From: Sphingomonas sp. 28-66-16
GTDB lineage: Bacteria > Pseudomonadota > Alphaproteobacteria > Sphingomonadales > Sphingomonadaceae
Assembly (NCBI GenBank): GCA_002281485.1
Contig: NCGF01000001.1
Coordinates: forward strand, 124,001-188,000
Reading direction: 5' to 3'
Length of the DNA stretch: 64,000 nucleotides
The position numbers were made by a program, and so were the translations under genes. Every line of letters begins with the position of its first letter. Position 1 is the stretch's first letter. The notes beneath the pieces are model-generated. The model did no database searches. It saw only the letters and a list, made by a program, of their open reading frames with translations, and was not told the origin of the DNA. This document shows, piece by piece, positions 28,364 through 37,175 of the stretch.

Positions 28364-29449
28364 ATGCGAAAGACCGGGCGTATGACGGGATTGAAATCGA
28401 TGGTGCTCGTTGCCGGGCTGATGCTCGGCGCGATCGGACCGGCCAATGCCCAGGCGACACCGGCCGCGCCGCAAGGCGTGACGGTTTCGTCGCCGTCGAC
28501 CGCCGCGCCGGCCGTGGCGACCCCCGCAATGCCTGCTGCGGTCGATCCCCTGCTCGCGCTCGACGGGGGCCCGGCAGTCCTGCCGGTCGATCATATCGGC
28601 CAGCCGACCGACAAATATATCGGCGTCCAGACGCAGGTGACGCCAACCGGGCGCCGCGCGGCCTGGATGCACAACGACATTCTCGTGCCCGTCATCACCG
28701 TGATCACGATCTTCGTGCTGCTGCTGCTGATGTGGGTGGTGTACCGTTATCGCCGCGCGGCCAACCCGGTCGCCTCGAAGACGTCGCACAACACCCTGAT
28801 CGAAGTGATCTGGACGCTCGCGCCGGTGATCATCCTCGTTGTCATCGCGGTGCCGTCGATCGGCCTGCTCCAGGCGCAGTACAAGCCCGCGCCGTCGAAC
28901 GCGATCACGCTCAAGGCGATCGGCAACCAGTGGTATTGGTCGTATCAATATCCCGACAATGGCGGCTTCGAGATCACCTCGAACATGCTCAAGGAAGCTG
29001 CCCTCGCCGCCCCCGGCGAGCGTGCCCGCACCGACGCCGACGGCCCGCCGCTGCTGGCCACCGACAACCGGATCGTGCTGCCCGTCGGCGTGCCGATCCG
29101 CCTGCTGACGACCTCGGCCGACGTCATCCACGCCTGGGCGATGCCCGCCTTCTGGATCAAGCTCGACGCGATCCCGGGCAAGATCAACGAAACCAGCTTC
29201 ACGATCGAAAAGCCCGGCGTCTATTTCGGCCAGTGCTCGGAATTGTGCGGCGCGCGCCACGGCTTCATGCCGATCACCGTCGCCGCCGTCGACAAGGCGA
29301 CGTTCGACAAGTGGGTCGTCGCCAAGGGTGGCACGGTGAAGGGGGCAGCCCCTGCGGCCACGACCGTGGCGCCCGCCGCCCCGGCTGCCGATGCCGCCAC
29401 CGCCAATGCAACCGCGCCGGCCAACGCCAGCGCCGCTTCGGACAAGTAA
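28364..29449 (+). CDS. ctaC: Cytochrome c oxidase subunit II
   Basis: A 361-residue membrane-anchored subunit carrying the CuA centre that accepts electrons from cytochrome c. It has a signal peptide (about residues 8-30, ending ANAQ), a variable Ala/Pro-rich segment, two membrane helices (about 110-135 and 150-170) and the cupredoxin domain. Aromatic patch GNQWYWSYQYPD and CuA ligands GQCSELCGARHGFMPI are intact. The C-terminus is an Ala/Thr-rich extension of about 40 residues. ATG 28382 is an alternative start. First gene of the aa3-type oxidase operon; ctaD follows after 3 bases. Confidence 0.96.
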   Translation: MRKTGRMTGLKSMVLVAGLMLGAIGPANAQATPAAPQGVTVSSPSTAAPAVATPAMPAAVDPLLALDGGPAVLPVDHIGQPTDKYIGVQTQVTPTGRRAAWMHNDILVPVITVITIFVLLLLMWVVYRYRRAANPVASKTSHNTLIEVIWTLAPVIILVVIAVPSIGLLQAQYKPAPSNAITLKAIGNQWYWSYQYPDNGGFEITSNMLKEAALAAPGERARTDADGPPLLATDNRIVLPVGVPIRLLTTSADVIHAWAMPAFWIKLDAIPGKINETSFTIEKPGVYFGQCSELCGARHGFMPITVAAVDKATFDKWVVAKGGTVKGAAPAATTVAPAAPAADAATANATAPANASAASDK

Positions 29450-29452
29450 ACC

Positions 29453-31132
29453 ATGACCGACACCGCTCTTCACCCCTCCGCCTTCCAGGCCCATGGCGAT
29501 CACGCGCATCATCATGATGCCGATCACAAGCCGAGTTTCTTCTCGCGGTGGGTCATGTCGACCAACCACAAGGACATCGGCACGCTCTATCTGATCTTCG
29601 CGATCGTCGCCGGGATCATCGGCGGCGCGATTTCGGGACTGATGCGGGCCGAACTGGCGCATCCGGGGATCCAGTATCTGGGTTACTGGTCTTCCTTCCT
29701 GCCCGGCGGTGAGCAGGGCCTCGATCATTCGCTCCATCTGTGGAACGTGATGATCACCGCGCACGGGCTGATCATGGTGTTCTTCATGGTGATGCCGGCG
29801 ATGATCGGCGGGTTCGGCAACTGGTTCGTGCCGATCATGATCGGCGCGCCCGACATGGCGTTCCCGCGGATGAACAACATCTCGTTCTGGCTGCTGATTC
29901 CCGCCTTCACACTGCTGCTCGCCTCGCCCTTCTTCGGCGGCGCCGGCACCGGCTGGACGGTCTATGCCCCGCTCTCGACCTATGGCGAACCGGGGCCGGC
30001 CGTCGACATGGCGATCCTGTCGCTCCATCTCGCGGGCGCGAGCTCGATCCTCGGCGCGATCAACTTCATCACGACCATCTTCAACATGCGCGCGCCGGGC
30101 ATGACGCTCCACAAGATGCCGCTGTTCGTGTGGTCGGTGCTGGTCACCGCCTTCCTGCTGCTGCTCGCGCTGCCGGTGCTCGCCGCCGCCATCACGATGC
30201 TGCTCACCGATCGTAATTTCGGCACCACCTTCTTCGATCCCGCCGGCGGCGGCGATCCGGTGCTCTATCAGCATCTCTTCTGGTTCTTCGGCCATCCCGA
30301 AGTCTACATCATGATCCTGCCGGGCTTCGGCATCGTCAGCCAGATCATCTCGACCTTCTCGAAAAAGCCGATCTTCGGCTATCTCGGCATGGCCTATGCC
30401 ATGGTCGCGATCGGTGTCGTCGGCTTCGTCGTGTGGGCGCACCACATGTTCACCACCGGCCTCAGCGTGAACGTGAAGATGTATTTCACCGCCGCGACGA
30501 TGGTGATCGCGGTGCCCACCGGCATCAAGATCTTCTCGTGGATCGCGACGATGTGGGGCGGCTCGATGACGTTCAAGACGCCGATGCTCTGGTCGATCGG
30601 GTTCATCTTCATGTTCACCGTCGGCGGTGTCACCGGCGTGGTGCTCGCCAATGGCGGCATCGACGATTACATGCAGGACACCTACTATGTCGTCGCGCAT
30701 TTCCACTATGTGCTGTCGCTCGGCGCGGTGTTCAGCCTGTTCGCCGGCTTCTACTACTGGCTGCCCAAAATGTCGGGCAGGATGTATAACGAGCTGCTCG
30801 GCCAGGTGCATTTCTGGGTGTTCTTCGTCGGCGTGAACCTGCTGTTCTTTCCGATGCATTTCCTGGGTCTCCAGGGCATGCCGCGCCGTATCCCCGATTA
30901 TTCGCCGGCCTTTGCGACCTATAACTACTGGGCGACCGTGGGTTATATGATCATGGCGGCGAGCATGGTGGTGTTCTTCATCAACCTGTTCTGGACGCTC
31001 GCGGCCGGCAAGAAGGCGGGCGACAATCCGTGGGGCGAAGGCGCGACCACGCTCGAATGGACGCTGTCGAGCCCGCCGCCGTTCCACCAGTTCGAGACCC
31101 TGCCGGTGATCGACGACCGCCACGGCCATTGA
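29453..31132 (+). CDS. ctaD: Cytochrome c oxidase subunit I
   Basis: A 559-residue twelve-helix catalytic subunit of the heme-copper oxidase with heme a and the heme a3-CuB centre. Visible signatures are [20 protein letters not shown] (heme a region), [19 protein letters not shown] (CuB His with the cross-linked Tyr), [12 protein letters not shown] (CuB His pair) and [13 protein letters not shown] (heme ligands). The Glu in the GHPE motif marks it as an A-type oxidase. N-terminal residues 11-22 are His-rich ([12 protein letters not shown]), which may be just a metal-rich tail. It is transcribed with ctaC. Confidence 0.98.
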   Translation: MTDTALHPSAFQAHGDHAHHHDADHKPSFFSRWVMSTNHKDIGTLYLIFAIVAGIIGGAISGLMRAELAHPGIQYLGYWSSFLPGGEQGLDHSLHLWNVMITAHGLIMVFFMVMPAMIGGFGNWFVPIMIGAPDMAFPRMNNISFWLLIPAFTLLLASPFFGGAGTGWTVYAPLSTYGEPGPAVDMAILSLHLAGASSILGAINFITTIFNMRAPGMTLHKMPLFVWSVLVTAFLLLLALPVLAAAITMLLTDRNFGTTFFDPAGGGDPVLYQHLFWFFGHPEVYIMILPGFGIVSQIISTFSKKPIFGYLGMAYAMVAIGVVGFVVWAHHMFTTGLSVNVKMYFTAATMVIAVPTGIKIFSWIATMWGGSMTFKTPMLWSIGFIFMFTVGGVTGVVLANGGIDDYMQDTYYVVAHFHYVLSLGAVFSLFAGFYYWLPKMSGRMYNELLGQVHFWVFFVGVNLLFFPMHFLGLQGMPRRIPDYSPAFATYNYWATVGYMIMAASMVVFFINLFWTLAAGKKAGDNPWGEGATTLEWTLSSPPPFHQFETLPVIDDRHGH

Positions 31133-31142
31133 TCGACTCTCC

Positions 31143-31170
31143 CCCCTCCCCTGCCGCCGCAGGGGAGGGG
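31143..31170. repeat. Perfect 12-bp inverted repeat after ctaD
   Basis: Arms CCCCTCCCCTGC and GCAGGGGAGGGG surround a 4-base loop, starting 10 bases after the ctaD stop. There is no U-tract. It can fold on either strand. It may reduce readthrough into ctaB or stabilise the ctaC-ctaD message, or be a member of a dispersed intergenic palindrome family. Confidence 0.6.
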
Positions 31171-31190
31171 CGGCTGAGTGCCTCCCTCTC

Positions 31191-31206
31191 CCCCGGTCCG
31201 CCGGGG
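31191..31206. repeat. Second short hairpin in the ctaD-ctaB gap
   Basis: CCCCGG and CCGGGG around a 4-base loop, flanked by C/T-rich sequence on the left and G/A-rich on the right (AAAAGGAAG), so the pairing can extend imperfectly. It lies 20 bases after the first inverted repeat, giving a tandem pair of pyrimidine-loop-purine hairpins. Confidence 0.5.
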
Positions 31207-31305
31207 AAAAGGAAGACCCTCACCGACTTCGACCGGAACGGCGTTGCCGCCCGGTCTCCATCGTGACAGCCGCACGGGCGGCGTCGCGCCTTTGAAGCAG
31301 ATGCC

Positions 31306-32208
31306 ATGACGACGACGACCCTCGCTTATCCCATCCCGGCCGACTGGCGGGATTTTCTCGCGCTGACCAAGCCGCGGGTGATGCGATCGGTCGTCTTCAC
31401 CGGTCTGTGCGGAATGCTCGTCGCCCCCGTCGCGCTGCCGCCGGTGCTCGGCTTCACCGCGATCCTCGCCATCGCGCTTGCCGCCGGCGCGGCCGGCACG
31501 CTCAACCAATGGTATGAGAGCGACATCGACGCGCTGATGAAGCGCACCGCCAAACGCCCGCTCGCCGCCGGCCGGATGGACCGCGACAGCGCGCTCCAGT
31601 TCGGCGTCGCGACGGGTGTGTTCAGCGTCGTGCTGATGGGGTTGTTCGTCAATCTGGTCGCGGCCGCCTATCTGGCCGTGTCGATCCTGTTCTACGTCGT
31701 CGTCTATACAATCGGGCTCAAGCGCCACACGCCGCAGAACATCGTCATCGGTGGTGCGGCGGGGGCGTTTCCGCCGCTGATCGGCTGGGTGGCAGCGACC
31801 GGCAGCGTCTCGCTGCTGCCGATCCTGATGTTCGCGCTGATCTTTCTGTGGACGCCGCCGCACAGCTGGGCGCTCGCGCTGCTGATTCGCGACGATTATG
31901 CCAAGGGCGGGGTGCCGATGATGCCGGTGGTAGCGGGCGCACGGACGACCCGCTGGCAGATGCTGTTCTATGCGGTGCTGATGGCGGGGGTTGCCGTCGC
32001 GCCCTGGCTGCTCGGCCTCGCCGGTCCGCTTTACGGCGCGATCGCGGCGCTCGGATCGGCGATCTTCGTCGGGCTGACTGCCTGGGTGGTGATCGCCGAT
32101 GCGCCGACACCGGCGCTGATGAAGCCCGAGCGCGTGCTGTTCGCCTATTCGATCGGCTATATTCTGGCGATGTTCGCCGCGCTCGTCGTCGACAGGTGGG
32201 TGGCATGA
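31306..32208 (+). CDS. ctaB: Protoheme IX farnesyltransferase (heme O synthase)
   Basis: A 300-residue UbiA-type prenyltransferase that adds farnesyl to heme b, making heme o for the oxidase. [17 protein letters not shown] is the N-terminal signature. The catalytic Asp-rich loop is [20 protein letters not shown] (about residues 67-86), and the second loop is [15 protein letters not shown]. About eight or nine membrane helices are present. The gap before it (about 170 bases) contains two hairpins. Its stop overlaps the next small gene (ATGA). Confidence 0.97.
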   Translation: MTTTTLAYPIPADWRDFLALTKPRVMRSVVFTGLCGMLVAPVALPPVLGFTAILAIALAAGAAGTLNQWYESDIDALMKRTAKRPLAAGRMDRDSALQFGVATGVFSVVLMGLFVNLVAAAYLAVSILFYVVVYTIGLKRHTPQNIVIGGAAGAFPPLIGWVAATGSVSLLPILMFALIFLWTPPHSWALALLIRDDYAKGGVPMMPVVAGARTTRWQMLFYAVLMAGVAVAPWLLGLAGPLYGAIAALGSAIFVGLTAWVVIADAPTPALMKPERVLFAYSIGYILAMFAALVVDRWVA

Positions 32209-32339
32209 CCCCCGAACAGGAAAAACTGATTCGCGCGCGTCAGCGGTCGCGGTCGCTGGTGATGGCGCTGATTCTCGGGGGGCTGGTGGTGCTGTTCTTC
32301 TTCATCACGATCGCCAAGATCCAGGCAGGGCATTCATGA
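32205..32339 (+). CDS. 44-residue single-helix membrane protein of the oxidase operon (CoxF-like)
   Basis: A very short gene: a charged N-terminus ([16 protein letters not shown]), one membrane helix (about residues 18-37), and a short tail AKIQAGHS. It overlaps ctaB by 4 bases at its start and ctaG by 4 bases at its end. Such an ATGA on both sides strongly supports real translation. Alphaproteobacterial oxidase operons often carry a small CoxF-type protein between ctaB and ctaG; the function is not settled, probably assembly. Confidence 0.85.
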   Translation: MTPEQEKLIRARQRSRSLVMALILGGLVVLFFFITIAKIQAGHS

Positions 32340-32869
32340 ACCGCAAGCTGCGCACCGCGATGCTCGCCGGGCTGGGCGTCTGTGGGATGTCGGGCCTCGG
32401 TTATGCCAGCGTGCCGCTCTATCGGCTGTTCTGCCAGGCGACCGGGCTCAATGGCACCACCCAGCGCGGGATCGCCGCCCCCGGGGCGGTCAATCGCCAG
32501 GTGCGAATCGATTTCGACACCAACGTCAGCCCCAAGCTCGACTGGAGCTTCAAGCCCGAAAGTCCGTCGGAGACGGTCGATATCGGGGGGCGCGACATGG
32601 CCTTCTTCATCGCCACCAACAATTCGGATCACCCGATCACCGGCAGCGCGACCTATAATGTGTCACCGGCGCAGGCGGGCAAATATTTCACCAAGATCCA
32701 GTGTTTCTGCTTCACCCAGCAGACGCTGAAACCCCATGAGACCGTGCGCATGCCGGTGATCTTCTATGTCGATCCCAAGATGCTCGACGATCCCGATGCC
32801 GTGACGGTCGAGACGATCACCCTCAGCTACACCTTTTACCCAGTGGATTCCGCAAAAGCCTCGGGCTAG
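32336..32869 (+). CDS. ctaG: Cytochrome c oxidase assembly protein CtaG (Cox11)
   Basis: A 177-residue copper chaperone that delivers copper to CuB of subunit I. An N-terminal membrane anchor (about residues 8-28) leads into the conserved YASVPLYRLFCQATGLNGTT. The copper-binding motif KIQCFCFTQQTLKPHE (about 120-135) is intact, and the C-terminus ITLSYTFYPV is typical. It starts inside the stop of the small upstream gene. Confidence 0.96.
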   Translation: MNRKLRTAMLAGLGVCGMSGLGYASVPLYRLFCQATGLNGTTQRGIAAPGAVNRQVRIDFDTNVSPKLDWSFKPESPSETVDIGGRDMAFFIATNNSDHPITGSATYNVSPAQAGKYFTKIQCFCFTQQTLKPHETVRMPVIFYVDPKMLDDPDAVTVETITLSYTFYPVDSAKASG

Positions 32870-32905
32870 AGCGCATCCGAACTGTATCAACGGGAAACGA
32901 CGACG

Positions 32906-33769
32906 ATGGCCGGCGCCAAGAACCACGACTACCATATCCTTCCGCCCAGCATCTGGCCGTTCATGGGATCGATGTCCGCGCTCGCCCTGGCGGCCGGCGG
33001 GATCATGTGGATGCACAAGGCCGATCCGTCAGGCGTCGTCTTCTTCCTGGGGCTCGCCGGGGTGCTGGCGACGATGTTCCTCTGGTGGCGCGACGTCATC
33101 AAGGAAGCCCATGCCGGCGATCATACGCCGGTGGTTCAGTTGCACCTGCGCTACGGCATGATTCTGTTCATCGCCTCCGAGGTGATGTTCTTCGTCGGCT
33201 GGTTCTGGGCGTTTTTCGATTTTTCGCTGTTTCCCGCACCGGTCGAGCTGGTCGGTGGCGACGTCACCCGCGTCGCCGAAACGGTCAAGAACATCGCCGG
33301 GCAATGGCCCCCCAAGGGGCTCGAAGTGGTCGATCCGTTCGGCTTCCCGCTGCTCAACACGATCATCCTGTTGCTGTCGGGCACGACGGTGACGTGGGCG
33401 CACCACGCGCTGATCCATGGCGACCGCGACGGACTGAAGAAGGGGCTGTGGATCACGATCCTGCTCGGCATCCTGTTCAGCTCGATCCAGGCCTATGAAT
33501 ATGCCGATGCGCCCTTCCACTTCGCGGGGCTCAATTATGGCGCGTCGTTCTTCATGGCGACGGGCTTCCACGGTTTTCACGTGATGATCGGCACGATCTT
33601 CCTCGCGATCTGCCTCGCGCGCGTCTATGCCGGCCACTTCACCCCGCGCCAGCATTTCGGCTTCGAAGCGGCTGCGTGGTACTGGCACTTCGTCGACGTC
33701 GTGTGGCTCTTCCTGTTCGTTTCGATCTACGTCTGGGGCGGCGCCGGCGCGCCGGTTCACGGGGGTTGA
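32906..33769 (+). CDS. ctaE: Cytochrome c oxidase subunit III
   Basis: A 287-residue seven-helix subunit that supports proton uptake and stability of the oxidase. It starts AGAKNHDYHILPPSIWPFMG. Signatures include RYGMILFIASEVMFFVGWFW with the conserved Glu, TTVTWAHHALIHGDR, and GFHGFHVMIGTIFLAICLAR. WYWHFVDVVWLFLF near the C-terminus is diagnostic. It lies 36 bases after ctaG. Confidence 0.97.
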   Translation: MAGAKNHDYHILPPSIWPFMGSMSALALAAGGIMWMHKADPSGVVFFLGLAGVLATMFLWWRDVIKEAHAGDHTPVVQLHLRYGMILFIASEVMFFVGWFWAFFDFSLFPAPVELVGGDVTRVAETVKNIAGQWPPKGLEVVDPFGFPLLNTIILLLSGTTVTWAHHALIHGDRDGLKKGLWITILLGILFSSIQAYEYADAPFHFAGLNYGASFFMATGFHGFHVMIGTIFLAICLARVYAGHFTPRQHFGFEAAAWYWHFVDVVWLFLFVSIYVWGGAGAPVHGG

Positions 33770-33773
33770 TCGG

Positions 33774-34166
33774 ATGGCGGCGGAGGGCTTCCCGGCGACG
33801 CCCCCGCCCGAGCCGCTGCAGGTAGCGCTGCACGGCCTGTGTCCGCGCTGCGGCGCCAGGACATTGTTTGCCGGCATGACCCGGTTTGCCGATCGCTGCC
33901 CGGCGTGCGGGCTCGATATCGGCGCGTTCAACGTTGGCGACGGCCCGGCGGCGTTTTTGACGCTGATCATCGGTGCCATCGTCATGATCGGCGCGGTCAC
34001 GCTGACGCTGACGGTAGGCCCGCCGATCTGGGTGCATCTGCTGATCTGGACGCCGCTCACCGCGATCGGGATCATCGGCGCGCTGCGGCTGTCGAAGGGC
34101 GCGCTCGTCAGCCTCGAATATCGCAACAAGGCGCGCGAGGGGCGGATCGCCCCGCCCGACGCATGA
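33774..34166 (+). CDS. DUF983 family membrane protein of the oxidase operon
   Basis: A 130-residue protein with an N-terminal zinc-ribbon-like module (LCPRCGARTLF, then DRCPACGLDIGAFNVGDGPA) and two membrane helices (about residues 60-80 and 83-103). DUF983 genes regularly sit between subunit III and SURF1 in alphaproteobacterial oxidase operons, so a role in oxidase assembly or heme/copper handling is inferred. ATG 33774 lies 4 bases after ctaE, and the stop overlaps the SURF1 gene. Confidence 0.88.
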   Translation: MAAEGFPATPPPEPLQVALHGLCPRCGARTLFAGMTRFADRCPACGLDIGAFNVGDGPAAFLTLIIGAIVMIGAVTLTLTVGPPIWVHLLIWTPLTAIGIIGALRLSKGALVSLEYRNKAREGRIAPPDA

Positions 34167-34771
34167 AGCGCCTTCCCGTCGTCGCGACGGTGGTGGTGCT
34201 GCTCGCGGTCGCGGCGATGATCGCGCTCGGCTTCTGGCAGCTTCAGCGCAAGCAGGAAAAGGAAGCGGCGCTCGCGGTCTATGCGCGCAACGCCACCCTG
34301 CCACCGGTCGCCTTTCCGGCCATCCCGGTCGGCGACTCGCTGCTCTATCGCCGCACCACGGCCTTCTGCCTGCAGCCGACGGGCTGGTCGACCGAGGGCG
34401 CGGGGCGGTTCGGCTGGCGCCATATCGCGCGCTGCCGGACGGGCGCGGAAGGTCCCGGCTTCAGCGTCGACATGGGGGTTTCTCCCGATCTCGGCTACAA
34501 GCCGACTTGGCGCGGCGGCGAGGTGACCGGCACGATCGCGCCCGAGCCCTCGCACCGCAGCCTGATCGCCGGTCTGTTCGACCGCCACGTGCGCACCTTG
34601 ATGATCGTCGCCGACAAAGCGGCTCCCGGCCTGCGCCCCACCCCGCCGCCAAGCCCCGAATCGATCCCCAACAACCACCTTGCCTATGCCGTCCAGTGGT
34701 TCCTGTTCGCCGCGATTGCGCTCGTCATTTACGCGATCGCGCTGCGGCGGCGGTGGCGCGGGCAACGCTAG
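34163..34771 (+). CDS. SURF1 family cytochrome oxidase biogenesis protein
   Basis: A 202-residue protein with the SURF1 layout: helix 1 (about residues 5-22) followed by LGFWQLQRKQEKEAAL, a periplasmic beta domain, and helix 2 (about 172-192) preceded by PNNHLAYAVQWFLFA, a nearly invariant SURF1 stretch. SURF1 helps deliver heme a to subunit I. It is shorter than typical (usually 230-250), with the central domain reduced. The start overlaps the DUF983 stop (ATGA). Confidence 0.92.
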   Translation: MKRLPVVATVVVLLAVAAMIALGFWQLQRKQEKEAALAVYARNATLPPVAFPAIPVGDSLLYRRTTAFCLQPTGWSTEGAGRFGWRHIARCRTGAEGPGFSVDMGVSPDLGYKPTWRGGEVTGTIAPEPSHRSLIAGLFDRHVRTLMIVADKAAPGLRPTPPPSPESIPNNHLAYAVQWFLFAAIALVIYAIALRRRWRGQR

Positions 34772-34813
34772 CCGCGCTTGTGCCGATGGCGGCGCCCGGT
34801 TAACGCCGATCGC

Positions 34814-36214
34814 ATGCGCTATATCAGCACCCGGGGCACCGCGCCGATCCTCGACTTCCAGCAGGTGACGCTCGCCGGCCTCGCCCGCGACGGCGGGCTG
34901 TATCTGCCCGAAAGCTGGCCGCAGCTGAGCCCCGACCAGATCGCCGCGCTGCGCGGCGCTTCCTATGTCGATACGGCGGTCGCGGTGATGATGCCGTTCA
35001 TCGGCGCGACGATGACCCCGGCCGAGCTGCGCGCGCTCTGCGTCCAGGCCTATGGCCGCTTTGCGCATGCCGGGGTGACTCCGCTCGTCCAGCTCGATCA
35101 CCGGCACTGGCTGCTCGAGCTTTTCCACGGGCCGACGCTGGCGTTCAAGGATGTCGCGCTGCAATTGCTCGGGCTGCTGTTCGAGCGCTTCCTGACCGGC
35201 ACCGAGCGGCAGTTGACCGTCGTCGGCGCGACGTCGGGCGATACCGGATCGGCGGCGATCGACGCGCTCGCGGGGCGGATGGGCGTCGACGTGTTCATGC
35301 TCCACCCGGCCGGGCGGGTGTCCGACGTCCAGCGACGGCAGATGACCACGGTGCTCGCGCCGAACATCCACAACATCGCGATCGACGGCAGCTTCGATGA
35401 TGCGCAGGCGCTGGTGAAGGCGATGTTCAACGATCGCGCCTTTTCGGGGCGCTTCGCGCTGTCGGCGGTCAATTCGATCAATTGGGCGCGGTTGATGGCG
35501 CAGGTGGTCTATTATTTCTACGCCGCCGTCCGGCTCGGCGCGCCCGAACGCCCGGTCGCCTTTTCGGTGCCGACGGGCAATTTCGGCGACGTGTTTGCCG
35601 GCTATGTCGCCGCGAAGATGGGCCTGCCGGTGGCAAAGCTGATCGTCGCGACCAACGTCAACGACATCCTCCACCGCGCGCTCTCGACCGGGACCTATGC
35701 GCAGGGGACGGTGGTGGCGACGCCGAGCCCGTCGATGGACATTCAGGTATCGAGCAATTTCGAGCGGCTGTTGTTCGATCTGGGCGGACGCGACGGCACC
35801 GCGAACGCCGCCCAGATGCACGGGTTCGAGGCGACCCGCGCGATGCAGCTCACCGACCGGCAGCGCGACGGTGCGCGCGCGTTGTTCGCGAGCGACCGGG
35901 TCGATCTCAACGACATGGCGCTGGCGATGCGCTGGGCACATGAATGCGCCGGCGAGACGATCGATCCGCACACCGCGATCGGCCTGTCAGCGGCGCGGCG
36001 CGCGGGGCTGGGCGCCGACGTGCCCGTGGTGACGCTGGCGACCGCCCACCCCGCCAAGTTCCGCGACGCCGTCGAACGCGCGACCGGCGCCCGACCGGTG
36101 CTGCCCGCGCGGGTGGGCGATCTGTTCGACCGCGAAGAACGCTTCGCGACGCTGCCCGCGACCTTCGCCGCGGTGACCGACTATGTCGCGGCGCGCGCGA
36201 CCCCGGCCCCATGA
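34814..36214 (+). CDS. thrC: Threonine synthase
   Basis: A 466-residue PLP enzyme converting O-phosphohomoserine to threonine. The start MRYISTRGTAPILDFQQV is the family N-terminus. The PLP lysine is in ELFHGPTLAFKDVALQLLG (about residues 98-116). GATSGDTGSAAIDAL is the phosphate-binding loop, and AFSVPTGNFGDVFAGYVA is a further signature. The SURF1-thrC linkage is common in Alphaproteobacteria. Its stop overlaps the methyltransferase start (ATGA). Confidence 0.96.
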   Translation: MRYISTRGTAPILDFQQVTLAGLARDGGLYLPESWPQLSPDQIAALRGASYVDTAVAVMMPFIGATMTPAELRALCVQAYGRFAHAGVTPLVQLDHRHWLLELFHGPTLAFKDVALQLLGLLFERFLTGTERQLTVVGATSGDTGSAAIDALAGRMGVDVFMLHPAGRVSDVQRRQMTTVLAPNIHNIAIDGSFDDAQALVKAMFNDRAFSGRFALSAVNSINWARLMAQVVYYFYAAVRLGAPERPVAFSVPTGNFGDVFAGYVAAKMGLPVAKLIVATNVNDILHRALSTGTYAQGTVVATPSPSMDIQVSSNFERLLFDLGGRDGTANAAQMHGFEATRAMQLTDRQRDGARALFASDRVDLNDMALAMRWAHECAGETIDPHTAIGLSAARRAGLGADVPVVTLATAHPAKFRDAVERATGARPVLPARVGDLFDREERFATLPATFAAVTDYVAARATPAP

Positions 36215-37077
36215 TCCTGTCGACCCTGATCGCCGAACCCTGGGCCGACTATGGCCTGATCGACAGTGGCGATGGCCGCAAGCTCGAGCGCTACGGCCGC
36301 TTCCGCTTCATCCGCCCCGAGCCGCAGGCGATGTGGGCACCGGCGAACGACCATTGGGAGGCCGATGGCGACTTCATCGGCGCCTCCGACGAGGAGGGCG
36401 GCGGGCGCTGGCATCTGTCGAAGGATGTCCCGCGCGGCGGCTGGCACGTCCGCTGGGAGGAATTGCTGTTCCTCGCCCAGAACACACCGTTTCGCCACCT
36501 CGCCTTTTTCCCCGACATGGCCCCGCAATGGGCGTGGATGCGCGAGCGGGTGGCCGAGGGCGATCAGGTGATGAACCTGTTCGGCTATACCGGCGTCGGC
36601 ACGCTCGCGCTGGCGGCGAAGGGCGCGGCGATGACGCATGTCGATGCCTCAAAGAAGTCGGTCGAGGCGGGCAAGGCGAACGCCCTCCTGTCCGATCTCG
36701 CCGACCGCCCGATCCGCTGGATGGTCGACGACGCCGCCAAGTTCGCCGCGCGCGAGGTGCGCCGGGGCAAGCGCTATGACGGGATCTTCCTCGACCCCCC
36801 CAAATTCGGCCGCGGACCGACCGGCGAAATCTGGCGGCTCGAGGAAAACCTCGCCGCGCTGATCGCCGATTGCCGCGCGCTGATGGATGCCGACAGCAAG
36901 TTCCTGGTGCTGACCGTCTATGCCGTGCGCATGTCGGCGCTGGCGATCGGCGAGTTGGTCGCCCAGGCGATGGCCGATCTGAGCGGCACGGTCGAGATCG
37001 GCGAGATGGCAGTGCGCGAGGAAGCGCGCGGGCTGCTGTTGCCGACCGCGATCTTCGCGCGGTGGCGGCGGGACTAA
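36211..37077 (+). CDS. Class I SAM-dependent methyltransferase (RlmI-like, no PUA domain)
   Basis: A 288-residue enzyme, probably acting on 23S rRNA. The SAM-binding motif is NLFGYTGVGTLALAAKGA (about residues 118-135). HVDASKKSVEAGKANALL is motif II, and the catalytic loop is DGIFLDPPKFGRGPTGE. These match the RlmI/RlmK group of RNA methyltransferases. It lacks the N-terminal PUA domain of RlmI and instead has an Asp/Trp-rich N-terminal half (RFIRPEPQAMWAP). The exact target is not determined. It is translationally coupled to thrC. Confidence 0.86.
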   Translation: MILSTLIAEPWADYGLIDSGDGRKLERYGRFRFIRPEPQAMWAPANDHWEADGDFIGASDEEGGGRWHLSKDVPRGGWHVRWEELLFLAQNTPFRHLAFFPDMAPQWAWMRERVAEGDQVMNLFGYTGVGTLALAAKGAAMTHVDASKKSVEAGKANALLSDLADRPIRWMVDDAAKFAAREVRRGKRYDGIFLDPPKFGRGPTGEIWRLEENLAALIADCRALMDADSKFLVLTVYAVRMSALAIGELVAQAMADLSGTVEIGEMAVREEARGLLLPTAIFARWRRD

Positions 37078-37175
37078 CCACCCCGGCCCGACCGGTGCCG
37101 GCACACGACGCCGGTTGACTGGCAATCGCAAGCAAAGCAGCATAGGGCATTCGTTTGGGAAGGCGATATATCTGC

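Noticed and set aside
28346-31129. A 927-codon minus-strand frame opposite ctaC and ctaD
   Set aside because: Shadow of two secure oxidase genes; Asp/His/Arg-rich composition typical of reverse-frame artefacts.
33029-35971. A 980-codon minus-strand open frame opposite the oxidase, SURF1 and thrC genes
   Set aside because: It is antisense to five well-supported genes; long shadow frames are expected from the strong G/C third-position bias. Its composition is Arg/Asp/His-rich without domains.
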